Notes: generated from the letters alone by a model not told the origin. Positions 9,799 through 17,208 are shown, numbered from the stretch's first letter. The stretch is 36,386 nucleotides of DNA from Candidatus Kaiserbacteria bacterium (GCA_016214605.1 JACROD010000007.1:1-36386); one strand, 5' to 3'. Made by a program: numbers and translations.

Positions 9799-11022
9799 AT
9801 GAAAATCCTAGGAATCGAGACTTCTTGCGATGAGACGGCAGTGTGTCTGATCAAAGCTTCCGGTACCGGTCCGGAGGATTTTACCTACAAGGTCCTTGGC
9901 AATGCGCTCTATTCGCAGGTCGCCATCCACGCACCATACGGCGGCGTTTTCCCCAATCTCGCCAAACGCGAACACGCCAAAAATCTCGTCCCTCTCCTAA
10001 CACAAGCATTACAGCAAAGTGGACTGCTGTTGGAAGGTCTGACCTTCCAGTACTCTGGAAGGTCAGACCTTCCAACCCTCCTTGTACGAGAACCGGAGCT
10101 TCTGGAACAACTCACGGAATTTCTTGCGCAATACGGCAAACCCGACATCGATGCGATCGCGGTCACGGCAGGGCCCGGGCTTGAGCCGGCACTATGGGTG
10201 GGGGTTAACTTTGCTCGCGCATTGTCGCTCGTGTGGGATATCCCGATCGTCGCCGTCAATCACATGGAAGGGCACGTCATGATGTCGATGGCTCAATGTG
10301 AAGTTGACAGTGAACAGTTGACAGTGGACAGAAGAGAAATCGCGAGCAATCCTTCTGTAAACTGTAAACTGTCAACTGTGGACTTCCCTCTCCTCTCTCT
10401 CCTCATCTCCGGCGGACATACCGAGCTCGTACTATCTACCGAGTGGATGAAGTATCAACGCATCGGCGAGACGCGCGACGATGCAGTGGGCGAAGCCTTC
10501 GACAAGGTCGCGCGCATGCTCGGCCTCCCCTATCCTGGTGGCCCCGAGATATCACGACTCGCCGCATCCGCGCACGCAGAAGGTATCACGGAAGTATTTG
10601 CCCTCCCGCGCCCGATGATCGGCGAAGATAATTATGATTTCTCTTTTTCGGGATTGAAGACCGCAGTCAAGCGCCTCGCCGAAGCGCACCCGGACATGTC
10701 CGATGACGAGAAAAAGGATCTGGCGCGCGAATTCGAAGACGCCGCCGCCGACGTCCTCGTCGCCAAGACCCTGCGTGCCGCAGAAGAATACGGCGCACAG
10801 ACCGTACTCGTCGGCGGCGGTGTCTCCGCCAATACCTACATCCGCCAGCGCCTCGCCGAAGCCACGGCAGGGGCGGGACACATTCAGCTCCTCGTCCCCC
10901 CGCCGGAGCTCGCGACCGACAATGCACTCATGATCGCACTCCCGGGATATTTCCGTGCCCTCAAAAAAGAATTCGCCGATCTCACCACCCTGCGGGCCAA
11001 CGGCAATTTACGGCTTTCATAG
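9799..11022 (+). CDS. tsaD: tRNA N6-threonylcarbamoyladenosine transferase TsaD, with two in-frame palindrome insertions
   Basis: TsaD, with TsaB and TsaE, transfers the threonylcarbamoyl group to A37 of ANN-decoding tRNAs. The 407-residue protein starts MKILGIETSCDETAV and carries the metal-binding HMEGH motif at residues 155-159, the ALLISGGHT-like nucleotide-binding stretch (LLISGGHTEL, near 205) and a C-terminal VGGGVSANTYIR motif. The start is set at 9799 because the TsaD family begins at this Met; an upstream in-frame ATG at 9754 would add unrelated residues and overlap the divergent promoter. Two stretches are foreign to the family: about residues 78-92 (encoded by a 44-bp palindrome) and about 168-196 (encoded by an inverted array of 7-bp repeats). 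Both keep the reading frame and fall in presumed surface loops. No tsaB or tsaE is in the window. The last 60 nt are echoed at 12315-12374. Confidence 0.97.
   Translation: MKILGIETSCDETAVCLIKASGTGPEDFTYKVLGNALYSQVAIHAPYGGVFPNLAKREHAKNLVPLLTQALQQSGLLLEGLTFQYSGRSDLPTLLVREPELLEQLTEFLAQYGKPDIDAIAVTAGPGLEPALWVGVNFARALSLVWDIPIVAVNHMEGHVMMSMAQCEVDSEQLTVDRREIASNPSVNCKLSTVDFPLLSLLISGGHTELVLSTEWMKYQRIGETRDDAVGEAFDKVARMLGLPYPGGPEISRLAASAHAEGITEVFALPRPMIGEDNYDFSFSGLKTAVKRLAEAHPDMSDDEKKDLAREFEDAAADVLVAKTLRAAEEYGAQTVLVGGGVSANTYIRQRLAEATAGAGHIQLLVPPPELATDNALMIALPGYFRALKKEFADLTTLRANGNLRLS
10031..10074. repeat. 44-bp REP/BIME-like palindrome inside tsaD
   Basis: TGGAAGGTCTGACCTTCCAG (10031-10050), a 4-nt spacer TACT and the exact reverse complement (10055-10074). 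Each half is itself a palindrome, GGAAGGTC-T-GACCTTCC and GGAAGGTC-A-GACCTTCC. It is therefore a head-to-head pair, as in BIMEs, and it is translated in frame as part of TsaD. Confidence 0.9.
10301..10385. repeat. Inverted array of 7-bp ACAGTTG-type repeats inside tsaD
   Basis: The left arm (10301-10334) and right arm (10352-10385) are inverted repeats matching at 27 of 34 positions. Each arm is built from heptamers of the form ACAGTNN. The 85-bp element stays in frame within tsaD, between the HMEGH motif and the SGGHT segment. Confidence 0.85.
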
Positions 11023-11124
11023 ACAAAAGTTGGATACGGACACCGTGTGGATAAGTATATCCGAATCATAATAGATTGGATACAATGATAGACGATACAT
11101 TACTAATGAGTTATTCTATTTGCA

Positions 11125-11130
11125 TATTAT
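11125..11130 (+). promoter_or_regulatory. -10 box 6 nt before the start of the Cys-rich secreted protein
   Basis: TATTAT (11125-11130) is followed by 6 nt and then the ATG at 11137, with no Shine-Dalgarno, so the mRNA is probably leaderless. Confidence 0.5.
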
Positions 11131-11136
11131 TTTGGT

Positions 11137-12249
11137 ATGAACATTCTAAAACCAATCTCTACGCTCGCGGTCGTAGGGGCATTATTGGTCGGCAGTGTCG
11201 CATTTGCGGACACTACCCTCAGCTCTGCCCAACAAACATTAATAAGCTGCGTAACATCAACCACTGATGTGAATGCTTTGGCGTCCTGCAGGAACGCCTA
11301 CCTGACGTCGTTGCAGTCCATACAACAAAACACGACTTCAACTATCTCGTCAAATACTTCGGCCTTGCAGTCGTCTATCACGAATGCTGCAACCACGCTT
11401 AAATCGTGCTTACAAAGCGCTGGCAACAACTCTGCCACCATTGAAGCTTGTGTTAACCCCTTCGTTTCCACCGTCACATCAGAGGCCAATTCTTTCGCTT
11501 CCAACTTGACTTCGTCTATTACTATTCCATCCGTAGCCGTAGGCGGCTCCACCTCGCCGGCAGCAGTATCTGCCATCGGACAAGACGCCACTACACTCCA
11601 GACATGTCTTCAAAACGCCATCCAAAGCAGTATAACTAGCGCCGGATCAGGTACGACGCCAAACGTCAATACATCCGCAATAAACACCTGCAGGGACACA
11701 TTTACCACTTCATTGAACCAAAACATCGGCTCGATCGTCAGTGGCGCAACGAGCGGCCTTTCGAATATCTCTGGTACGCCAAACACCAGCGCAATGATGC
11801 AATCAATCCAAAGCCAGATCACAGGCCTCCTCACACAGATCGCGCAGCTTACCAAACAAAACCTACAACAGGGTGACCTTGGCTCATTACTCTCTTCATC
11901 GAACAGTCTCTTGGGAGGTAATTCAGCAGGCAACTCATCGACCAATTCTGCTATGAACTCCGGCACAATGGGGATACTGGGATCCATATTCGACCACAAT
12001 CTCTCATTCGGCTCATCAGGCGACCAAGTGTCCAGACTCCAGTCATGCCTTGCCAAGCTGGATCCTTCCAACTTCTCGATGGACAACATCACCGGATTCT
12101 TCGGTAACATCACACAGCAGGCTCTGCAAAACTGGCAATCGCAAAACAACATCGTCGCAAGCGGAACGCCCGACACTACCGGTTTTGGATTCTTTGGACC
12201 CAAGACCCGCACGGCAATGCAAGGCGCCTGTGGCGAAGGCAACAACTAA
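11137..12249 (+). CDS. Secreted Cys-paired protein with C-terminal peptidoglycan-binding domain
   Basis: The 370-residue protein has a signal peptide (MNILKPISTLAVVGALLVGS, cleavage near AFA-DTT). The mature part is rich in Ser, Thr and Asn. It has three loosely repeated units, each with a Cys pair about 15-35 residues apart (ISC..ASCRNAY, KSC..EACVNPF, QTC..NTCRDTF), which could form disulfides outside the cell. A helical segment LLTQIAQLTKQ leads to a PG_binding_1 domain at about residues 287-366 (GDQVSRLQSCL, GFFGPKTRTAMQ), which itself has a Cys pair. It would attach to the wall; any further function is unknown. It lies between tsaD and a detached diverged copy of the tsaD 3' end, so it may be cargo of an insertion. 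Confidence 0.85.
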   Translation: MNILKPISTLAVVGALLVGSVAFADTTLSSAQQTLISCVTSTTDVNALASCRNAYLTSLQSIQQNTTSTISSNTSALQSSITNAATTLKSCLQSAGNNSATIEACVNPFVSTVTSEANSFASNLTSSITIPSVAVGGSTSPAAVSAIGQDATTLQTCLQNAIQSSITSAGSGTTPNVNTSAINTCRDTFTTSLNQNIGSIVSGATSGLSNISGTPNTSAMMQSIQSQITGLLTQIAQLTKQNLQQGDLGSLLSSSNSLLGGNSAGNSSTNSAMNSGTMGILGSIFDHNLSFGSSGDQVSRLQSCLAKLDPSNFSMDNITGFFGNITQQALQNWQSQNNIVASGTPDTTGFGFFGPKTRTAMQGACGEGNN

Positions 12250-12274
12250 CATCGCAATAGTTCTCATCAAGGCC

Positions 12275-12297
12275 CCCGCGGATGTTATATCCGCGGG
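12275..12297 (+). terminator. Hairpin after the Cys-rich secreted protein gene
   Basis: CCCGCGGAT (12275-12283) pairs with ATCCGCGGG (12289-12297), loop GTTAT, followed by CGCTTTGTC. The T-run is short, so termination may be partial. Confidence 0.6.
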
Positions 12298-12314
12298 CGC
12301 TTTGTCATTGCGAT

Positions 12315-12374
12315 AAAAAAGAATTCACCGACGCAGATACACTGCGGGCAAATGGGAATTTGCGGTTGGGATAA
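12315..12374 (+). pseudogene. Detached, diverged copy of the tsaD 3' end
   Basis: In frame from AAA AAA GAA TTC, this stretch encodes KKEFTDADTLRANGNLRLG and a TAA stop; TsaD ends KKEFADLTTLRANGNLRLS. Over the final 54 nt I count 36 matching bases, with most changes silent or conservative. There is no start codon or ribosome site. It is a foreign or displaced tsaD tail placed after the secreted-protein gene. Confidence 0.85.
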
Positions 12375-12557
12375 AAATTAAAGGCCAAGGAATAGTGCAG
12401 TATCCTTGGCCTGAAAACTTTTTTCCTGAAGCGTTTGGCTCCGACTCAATCAGCAAGACGCCTCATGAATCGAATTCTGGCCACCAGCACATGGCCATCC
12501 AAAAGTCCGGTGAAGTCCCTCCGTCGAGGGGCTAAGGGCACCCGGCACCCTCAAGCT
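12370..12557 (-). ncRNA. Probable small RNA with own promoter and terminator
   Basis: A consensus-like promoter (-35 TTGACA, 16-bp spacer, -10 TATACT) on the minus strand would start a transcript near 12557. It would end at a 12-bp terminator hairpin (12382-12412) followed by a T-rich run, giving about 185 nt. No frame in it gives a convincing protein. The RNA can form several stems, for example CCCTC/GAGGG around 12523 and a TGGCCA/TGGCCA hairpin around 12495. I do not recognise 6S RNA, tmRNA, SRP RNA or RNase P RNA from conserved motifs. The ends show only weak complementarity, and a divergent 6S-like RNA is not excluded. Confidence 0.55.
12382..12412. terminator. Bidirectional intrinsic terminator
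   Basis: AGGCCAAGGAATA (12382-12394) pairs with TATCCTTGGCCT (12401-12412). On the minus strand it is followed by TTTAATTTTT, ending the small RNA. On the plus strand it is followed by GAAAACTTTTTT, ending read-through from the secreted-protein gene. Confidence 0.85.
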
Positions 12558-12563
12558 ATAGCA

Positions 12564-12591
12564 AGTATACATCCGCCAATATTTTTGTCAA
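12564..12591 (-). promoter_or_regulatory. Sigma-70 promoter of the small RNA
   Basis: On the minus strand, TTGACA (12591-12586) and TATACT (12569-12564) are separated by 16 bp. Its -35 box overlaps that of the divergent valS promoter. Confidence 0.75.
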
Positions 12592-12613
12592 GTCCCCCGC
12601 CTCATGCTACCAT
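12585..12613 (+). promoter_or_regulatory. valS promoter, leaderless mRNA
   Basis: TTGTCA (12585-12590), 17-bp spacer ending in TGC, and TACCAT (12608-12613). The ATG at 12620 follows after 6 nt with no Shine-Dalgarno. The -35 boxes of this promoter and the opposing small-RNA promoter overlap by 5 bp, so the two probably compete. Confidence 0.6.
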
Positions 12614-12619
12614 GCTGAA

Positions 12620-14920
12620 ATGCTAAAAGACGGCTCATTTCCTACTATTCCTGAGGTTTTCCTCAAACCCTACAACTCCGTCGAACGGGAGCCTTGGGTC
12701 AATATGCTTTGGGATCAAAAGGGCTACGCCAATCCCGATATCTGCATCAAGCTCGGCATCACCGCGCCGGATGCGCCGACCTACTCTATAGTATTGCCCC
12801 CGCCCAATGTCACCGGCACTTTGCACATGGGCCACGCCTCGATGCTCGCGATCCAGGACATCCTCATCCGTTATCACCGCATGCGAGGATACCGGACGCT
12901 TTGGCTCCCCGGCACCGATCATGCCGCGATCGCCACACAGTCGGTAGTGGAGAAAAAGGTAATGAAAGAAGAAAAGCTCTCGCGCCATGATCTCGGTCGC
13001 GACGAGCTCCTGCGACGCATCCAACAGTTTGCAACCGAAAGCCACGACATGATCGTCGGTCAGATACGCGCGATGGGGGCATCGGTGGATTGGACGCGCG
13101 AAGCCTTTACTCTCGATGCCAAGCGCAACCACGCCGTGAATACTGCCTTCAAACGCATGTACGACGCGGGGCTCATTTACCGCGGCAATCGCATCGTGAA
13201 TTGGGACCCCAAAGGTCAGACCACGATCTCCGACGACGAGATCGTCTATGAAGAACGCGATGCCAAGATGTACACATTTAGATATTCAAAAGACTTCCCT
13301 ATCAGTATCTCGACCACACGCCCCGAGACCAAGGTCGGCGATACCGCTGTGGCCGTGCATCCGGAAGACGAGCGATATCAGCAGTACATCGGCAAAGAAT
13401 ACACCGTCGTCTTTTGCGATGTGCCGCTCCACATCCGCATCATCGCCGACAAGAGCGTAGAGAAGGACTTTGGCACCGGAGCGCTCGGCGTCACTCCGGC
13501 ACATAGCAACATCGACTGGGAGATCGCGGATCGGCATGATCTGCCACGCCCGCAGGTGATCAACGAGTACGCCAAGATGACCGTCCCCGGCCCGCTCGAA
13601 GGCAAGAAGGTCACCGAGGCGCGCGAGATGGTAGTGGAATGGCTCCACTCGCAAGACCTACTCGAAGGCGAAGTATTGATCAAACAAAACGTCTCGACCG
13701 CCGAGCGCACCGGCGGCATTGTCGAGCCATTGCCCAAGCTGCAGTGGTTTGTAAGCGTGGACAAACCATTCGTGATCCCTCATTCAGAAATACCCGGCAT
13801 CCCGAGCGGCGCCTCGACTACTCTCAAAGCACTGATGCACGCCGCAGTCGGCGCGGGCACCGAAGGTACGATCAAGATCGTCCCCGAGCGTTTTGAGCGC
13901 GTCTACAACAATTGGATCGACAATCTCCGTCCGTGGTGCATCTCGCGCCAGATATGGTACGGGCATCGTATTCCGGTGTGGTATCACGAGCCTAAATGCA
14001 TACCCAAGCCCGGCCGCGAAGAAGAGGTTGCACAATGCGAAATGGTTGTCGTGTCAGGCACGGAGCCCATATGCGAACACTGCGATGCAAAATACTTCCA
14101 AGACGCCGATACGCTCGACACGTGGTTCTCCTCGGGGCTCTGGACATTTTCCACTCTCGGCTGGCCCGACGATACCGCCGACCTACGCGATTATCATCCG
14201 ACATCCGTACTCGAGACCGGCTACGACATTATCTTCTTCTGGGTGGCACGCATGATCCTGATGAGTGCATTTCACCTCGGCACGATTCCCTTTAAAAACG
14301 TCTACCTGCACGGGCTCGTCCGCGACGCGCAAGGCCGCAAGATGAGCAAGTCACTCGGCAACATACTGAACCCCCTCGAAATGATCGAGAAGTACGGCGC
14401 CGATGCCACGCGCCTCTCGCTGATCGTGGGTGCCAGCCCCGGCAATGACCTGAAGCTTTCCGAAGATCGCGTCCGCGGATACAAACACTTTGCCAACAAG
14501 GTCTGGAACGTCGCACGCTTCGTCCTCGAAAGCGCCGACACGTACAACGACGCAACACCATACGTCACCGAAGACGCAGAGATCATGCGCGAGGTACACC
14601 GCCTCGCCGAAGAAGTATCCCAGCAGATCGACTCCTATCGCATCGATCTCGCGGCCGATCTGGTCTACCACTTTATCTGGCATCGTTTTGCCGACGAGAT
14701 CATCGAACAATCCAAACTCATCATTAAAGCCGGTGCAGAGGAGGCGGCCATTGCCTCCAAACAGCGCATGCTCCGTGAAGTCCTCGTGACTCTCCTCAAA
14801 CTCCTCCACCCCTTTATGCCTTTCGTGACCGAGACCATCTGGCAGAATCTGCCGGAGAAGGAGAGTGATCTCCTCATGGTCGCCCCGTGGCCCTCTTCAT
14901 CCGCGACAAACAACTCATAG
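12620..14920 (+). CDS. valS: Valine-tRNA ligase
   Basis: ValRS charges tRNA-Val with valine and edits threonine. The HIGH-type motif PNVTGTLHMGHA lies at about residues 62-73 and the KMSKS motif GRKMSKSLGN at about 571-581. The CP1 editing domain lies between them (about 190-330). A CEHC pair at about residues 484-487 may bind zinc. The 766 residues are well short of the usual 880-950. The protein ends soon after the anticodon-binding domain (FMPFVTETIWQNLP) and lacks the C-terminal coiled coil that contacts tRNA, a reduction common in CPR bacteria. The start at 12620 is chosen because the nearby upstream ATG runs into a stop at once. Its promoter is back-to-back with that of a small RNA. Confidence 0.97.
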   Translation: MLKDGSFPTIPEVFLKPYNSVEREPWVNMLWDQKGYANPDICIKLGITAPDAPTYSIVLPPPNVTGTLHMGHASMLAIQDILIRYHRMRGYRTLWLPGTDHAAIATQSVVEKKVMKEEKLSRHDLGRDELLRRIQQFATESHDMIVGQIRAMGASVDWTREAFTLDAKRNHAVNTAFKRMYDAGLIYRGNRIVNWDPKGQTTISDDEIVYEERDAKMYTFRYSKDFPISISTTRPETKVGDTAVAVHPEDERYQQYIGKEYTVVFCDVPLHIRIIADKSVEKDFGTGALGVTPAHSNIDWEIADRHDLPRPQVINEYAKMTVPGPLEGKKVTEAREMVVEWLHSQDLLEGEVLIKQNVSTAERTGGIVEPLPKLQWFVSVDKPFVIPHSEIPGIPSGASTTLKALMHAAVGAGTEGTIKIVPERFERVYNNWIDNLRPWCISRQIWYGHRIPVWYHEPKCIPKPGREEEVAQCEMVVVSGTEPICEHCDAKYFQDADTLDTWFSSGLWTFSTLGWPDDTADLRDYHPTSVLETGYDIIFFWVARMILMSAFHLGTIPFKNVYLHGLVRDAQGRKMSKSLGNILNPLEMIEKYGADATRLSLIVGASPGNDLKLSEDRVRGYKHFANKVWNVARFVLESADTYNDATPYVTEDAEIMREVHRLAEEVSQQIDSYRIDLAADLVYHFIWHRFADEIIEQSKLIIKAGAEEAAIASKQRMLREVLVTLLKLLHPFMPFVTETIWQNLPEKESDLLMVAPWPSSSATNNS

Positions 14921-14931
14921 AGCCATAGTCA

Positions 14932-14959
14932 TTGACGCATTGATGGTTAAGTGTTAGAT
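14932..14959 (+). promoter_or_regulatory. Promoter of the small membrane-protein gene after valS
   Basis: TTGACG (14932-14937), 16-bp spacer, TTAGAT (14954-14959), starting 11 bp after the valS stop codon. Confidence 0.55.
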
Positions 14960-14993
14960 TGTTCTCAGTCAATCTCTCAGATTGGAGGTATCC

Positions 14994-15335
14994 ATGCTCA
15001 TTATAGTGGGTCATGTGATCATGGTTCTTGGGTACTTGATCCAAGGATCTCTCGTATATATTGCACTACTCCCCGGTCGGTATAACCTACTTTTACTTCC
15101 CCTGACACTTCTGGCACCGCAGTTGTCTCGGATAATCTTCGGCGGATGCGTGTTTATGCAGCTGTCGAATGTTCTGTTCAAGATGGCCGGACATCGGAGA
15201 TATGGTCTATCATTTGGATGGCTCGCTTCAATGGTTGGCAGACGGTACGCCACTCCTCTCCATTATGGAGTATTGCTCCTCGCACCGGCGCTCATCGCTG
15301 ATACACAAACGATCATAATGACACTCATGGGGTAG
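14994..15335 (+). CDS. Small multi-pass membrane protein, unknown function
   Basis: A 113-residue hydrophobic protein with about three or four membrane segments (IIVGHVIMVLGYLIQGSLVY, then LLLLPLTLLAPQL, then a C-terminal YGVLLLAPALIADTQTIIM). I do not recognise the family. The start is fixed by a GGAGG ribosome site at 14984-14988, five bases before the ATG at 14994; an in-frame ATG at 14982 would put that site inside the gene. It has its own promoter and a weak terminator, so it is an autonomous small transcription unit between valS and the PrsW-like gene. Confidence 0.75.
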   Translation: MLIIVGHVIMVLGYLIQGSLVYIALLPGRYNLLLLPLTLLAPQLSRIIFGGCVFMQLSNVLFKMAGHRRYGLSFGWLASMVGRRYATPLHYGVLLLAPALIADTQTIIMTLMG

Positions 15336-15354
15336 CCTATTCGCAGGCTGCCCT
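15334..15354 (+). terminator. Weak intrinsic terminator
   Basis: AGCCT pairs with AGGCT across ATTCGC (about 15335-15350), followed by GCCCTCTTTTCTTG. The stem is short. Confidence 0.4.
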
Positions 15355-15387
15355 CTTTTCTTGTCCCACCAAACATATTCAGCATTG

Positions 15388-15393
15388 TATAAT
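15388..15393 (+). promoter_or_regulatory. Consensus -10 box for leaderless PrsW-like mRNA
   Basis: A perfect TATAAT ends 6 nt before the GTG start codon at 15400, so transcription should start at or next to the GTG. No Shine-Dalgarno is present. Confidence 0.7.
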
Positions 15394-15399
15394 AGATAG

Positions 15400-16104
15400 G
15401 TGCTCAACGAACTCTTACACGTCCTCGCGGCTGCGGCAGGCGGCATATTGCCCGCCCTCGCCTGGCTTTGGTTTTGGCTGCGCGAGGATTCCAAACATCC
15501 CGAACCACGCCAATTGATCGCGTTGGCATTCTTGGCCGGCATGGCGACGGTCGCGGTCGTGATCCCTGTTGAAAACTACGTGGGGACCTTCATCCAAGAT
15601 CAGACGATCCTCTTCACCGCCTGGTCAGCCATCGAAGAGCTGACTAAGTATCTCGTCGCCCTTTCGACCGTGCTCTGGCGACACGAAGATGATGAACCAG
15701 TCGACGTGGTGATCTATATGATCATCGTGGCACTCGGCTTTGCAGCAGCGGAAAACTCACTCTTCCTCCTCTCTCCGCTCGCCGGTCATACTGTCTATGA
15801 GACGATCATTACCGGTAATCTGCGCTTTATCGGCGCCACGCTCCTGCATGTGCTTTCCTCGGCCATGGTCGGCGTCGTACTCGCGCTCTCATTCTATAGC
15901 TCCCGCATCGACAAGTTCTATCACGCGGTGACCGGAGTTATCCTCGCCATTGTTTTGCACTCTCTCTTCAATTTCTTTATACTGAATGAACCGGAAGAGA
16001 GTGTGTTGCGCACCTTCGGATTCGTATGGCTCGGCGTCATCGCGCTTTTGGCCGTACTAGAATTCATCAAGCGTATTCGTCCGAAAAGAGCATACGCTCA
16101 ATAA
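15400..16104 (+). CDS. PrsW-family intramembrane metalloprotease
   Basis: A 234-residue protein with about seven or eight membrane helices, matching the PrsW/CPBP-like glutamic intramembrane proteases. The diagnostic residues are in place: EExxK (E79, E80, K83 in AIEELTKY), the EN pair in GFAAAENS (E118), H150 in ATLLHVLSS, and H187 with N191 in VLHSLFNF. In Bacillus, PrsW cleaves an anti-sigma factor; here the substrate is unknown. Translation most likely starts at the GTG at 15400, six bases after a consensus -10 box. Hsp20 follows 34 bp downstream on the same strand, so co-transcription and a shared stress role are plausible. Confidence 0.88.
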   Translation: MLNELLHVLAAAAGGILPALAWLWFWLREDSKHPEPRQLIALAFLAGMATVAVVIPVENYVGTFIQDQTILFTAWSAIEELTKYLVALSTVLWRHEDDEPVDVVIYMIIVALGFAAAENSLFLLSPLAGHTVYETIITGNLRFIGATLLHVLSSAMVGVVLALSFYSSRIDKFYHAVTGVILAIVLHSLFNFFILNEPEESVLRTFGFVWLGVIALLAVLEFIKRIRPKRAYAQ

Positions 16105-16138
16105 AATAAACATTTTTTATTAATCAACAAACATACTC

Positions 16139-16648
16139 ATGACAAAAAAACCCTCACTACTCTCTCGCATTATGGGGACCGGCAACAACTCCTACGAGGA
16201 CGACAACTACTTCGGCGATCCGGTGCCAGGCGATGCACATTTTGAGGGCACGAGCGAAGAGCGCCATCTACGCACCGATCTGCGCGGCTCCAGTAAACCT
16301 GCTCCCCAAGAAGAGCCTGAGGGAGAACTTTCCGTCGACGTCTACCAGACTCCTGATTCGATCGTGATCAAGACCCTCGTGGCAGGCGTACAACCCGCGA
16401 GCGTCGACGTGTCGCTCACACGCGAGATGATCACCATCTCCGGGACGCGCGTGGATGACCGCGAGGCCGATGAGGAGGACTATTTTTTCCGCGAGCTCTA
16501 CTGGGGCGCTTTCTCTCGCTCGATCATCCTCCCCGAAGAAGTCGACGTCGACGCTGCCGAAGCGAGCGAAAAGCACGGCGTCCTCATGATCCGCCTCCCC
16601 AAGGTCAACAAAAACCGCCAGACCAAGCTCAAGGTCCGGGCGCGATAG
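16139..16648 (+). CDS. Small heat-shock protein, Hsp20/alpha-crystallin family
   Basis: A 169-residue ATP-independent chaperone. The N-terminal 60 residues are polar and probably disordered. The alpha-crystallin domain runs from about residue 61 (LSVDVYQTPDSIVIKTLVAG) to about 165, with the typical ITISGTRV strand, the insert FFRELYWGAFSRSIILPEEV and the closing GVLMIRLPK. The C-terminal extension carries no clear IXI motif. The gene follows the PrsW-like gene by 34 bp. Its last 52 bp are repeated almost exactly at 17791-17842. Confidence 0.95.
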   Translation: MTKKPSLLSRIMGTGNNSYEDDNYFGDPVPGDAHFEGTSEERHLRTDLRGSSKPAPQEEPEGELSVDVYQTPDSIVIKTLVAGVQPASVDVSLTREMITISGTRVDDREADEEDYFFRELYWGAFSRSIILPEEVDVDAAEASEKHGVLMIRLPKVNKNRQTKLKVRAR

Positions 16649-16666
16649 TTTTTTCCAAAAAAGAAA

Positions 16667-16709
16667 CGCCGCACCCAGAAGGAAACGGCATTCCTAAATT
16701 GGTGCGGCG
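16667..16709 (-). terminator. Intrinsic terminator of the secreted 113-residue protein gene
   Basis: On the minus strand CGCCGCACC (16709-16701) pairs with GGTGCGGCG (near 16675-16667), and TTTCTTTTTT follows. The loop holds a smaller AGGAA/TTCCT hairpin. Confidence 0.8.
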
Positions 16710-16723
16710 ATATATGTGTGCGC

Positions 16724-17065
16724 CTATTTTTTGTCTTCGAAAATGGGCGCAAGGAACTCCTTCGGGACAAGTTCTAAGTCGATCTTATGATTTTTCCAAC
16801 CGTCAGATTCTGGAAACTTCTGTTTTGCAAAATCCATTCCAAGTCTTTGTGCTTCTTCCAAGCTATGTGCCCTAGAATAAGCATGTCCATTACCCCAGCA
16901 TGTTGCGGTAACTTTTATATCTCCAAGACTTGGTAATGCAACCTGCGTTTCCCTTTCAGCACTGATATTGCCAACATAGAGACTAAGTGGACCTTCTTTT
17001 GCCTGCGATGTGCTGACAAACGTACACACAAACAGTACGGAGAGGATGATTGCACGAATTCTCAT
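16724..17065 (-). CDS. Small secreted protein, unknown function
   Basis: A 113-residue protein with a clear signal peptide (MRIRAIILSVLFVCTFVSTS, cleavage near SQA-KEG). The mature domain of about 90 residues has one Cys and an Ala/Glu-rich helix (RAHSLEEAQRLGMDFAKQKF). I do not recognise the family. It has its own promoter (TTGACA at 17120-17125) and a strong terminator, and lies between hsp20 and a detached copy of the uvrD-like 3' end. The ribosome site is modest (AGGATTAGG before the ATG at 17063-17065). Confidence 0.75.
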   Translation of the reverse strand: MRIRAIILSVLFVCTFVSTSQAKEGPLSLYVGNISAERETQVALPSLGDIKVTATCWGNGHAYSRAHSLEEAQRLGMDFAKQKFPESDGWKNHKIDLELVPKEFLAPIFEDKK

Positions 17066-17097
17066 TGACCTAATCCTCGGCTGATTAACTAAATATA

Positions 17098-17125
17098 TTG
17101 ATACGCGATTTTATATAAATGTCAA
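17098..17125 (-). promoter_or_regulatory. Promoter of the secreted 113-residue protein gene
   Basis: On the minus strand TTGACA (17125-17120), 16 bp, then TATCAA (17103-17098), beginning only 8 bp after the end of the uvrD-like tail copy. Confidence 0.65.
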
Positions 17126-17133
17126 TACCTTCT

Positions 17134-17208
17134 CTAGGAAGTTCGACTTCGGTCATTGTTTGAGTCCATCAGCCCTCGCAAAGCACAATACTCGCAATCT
17201 TTCGTCAT
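17134..17208 (-). pseudogene. Detached copy of the uvrD-like 3' end, possibly a micro-ORF
   Basis: On the minus strand this encodes MTKDCEYCALRGLMDSNNDR and a few more residues. The helicase-nuclease ends TEDCEYCTLRGLMI, so ten of the eleven residues from DCEYC to GLM match, with several silent base changes. The copy begins at an ATG (17206-17208) with GGAG eight bases upstream, so it could be translated as a 24-residue peptide. The alternative is simply a displaced gene end. The homologous part is about 17167-17205. Confidence 0.75.

Noticed and set aside
12430-12619. T-box or other riboswitch in front of valS
   Set aside because: The valS -10 box is 6 nt before its start codon, leaving no leader; the structured DNA belongs to the divergent small RNA.
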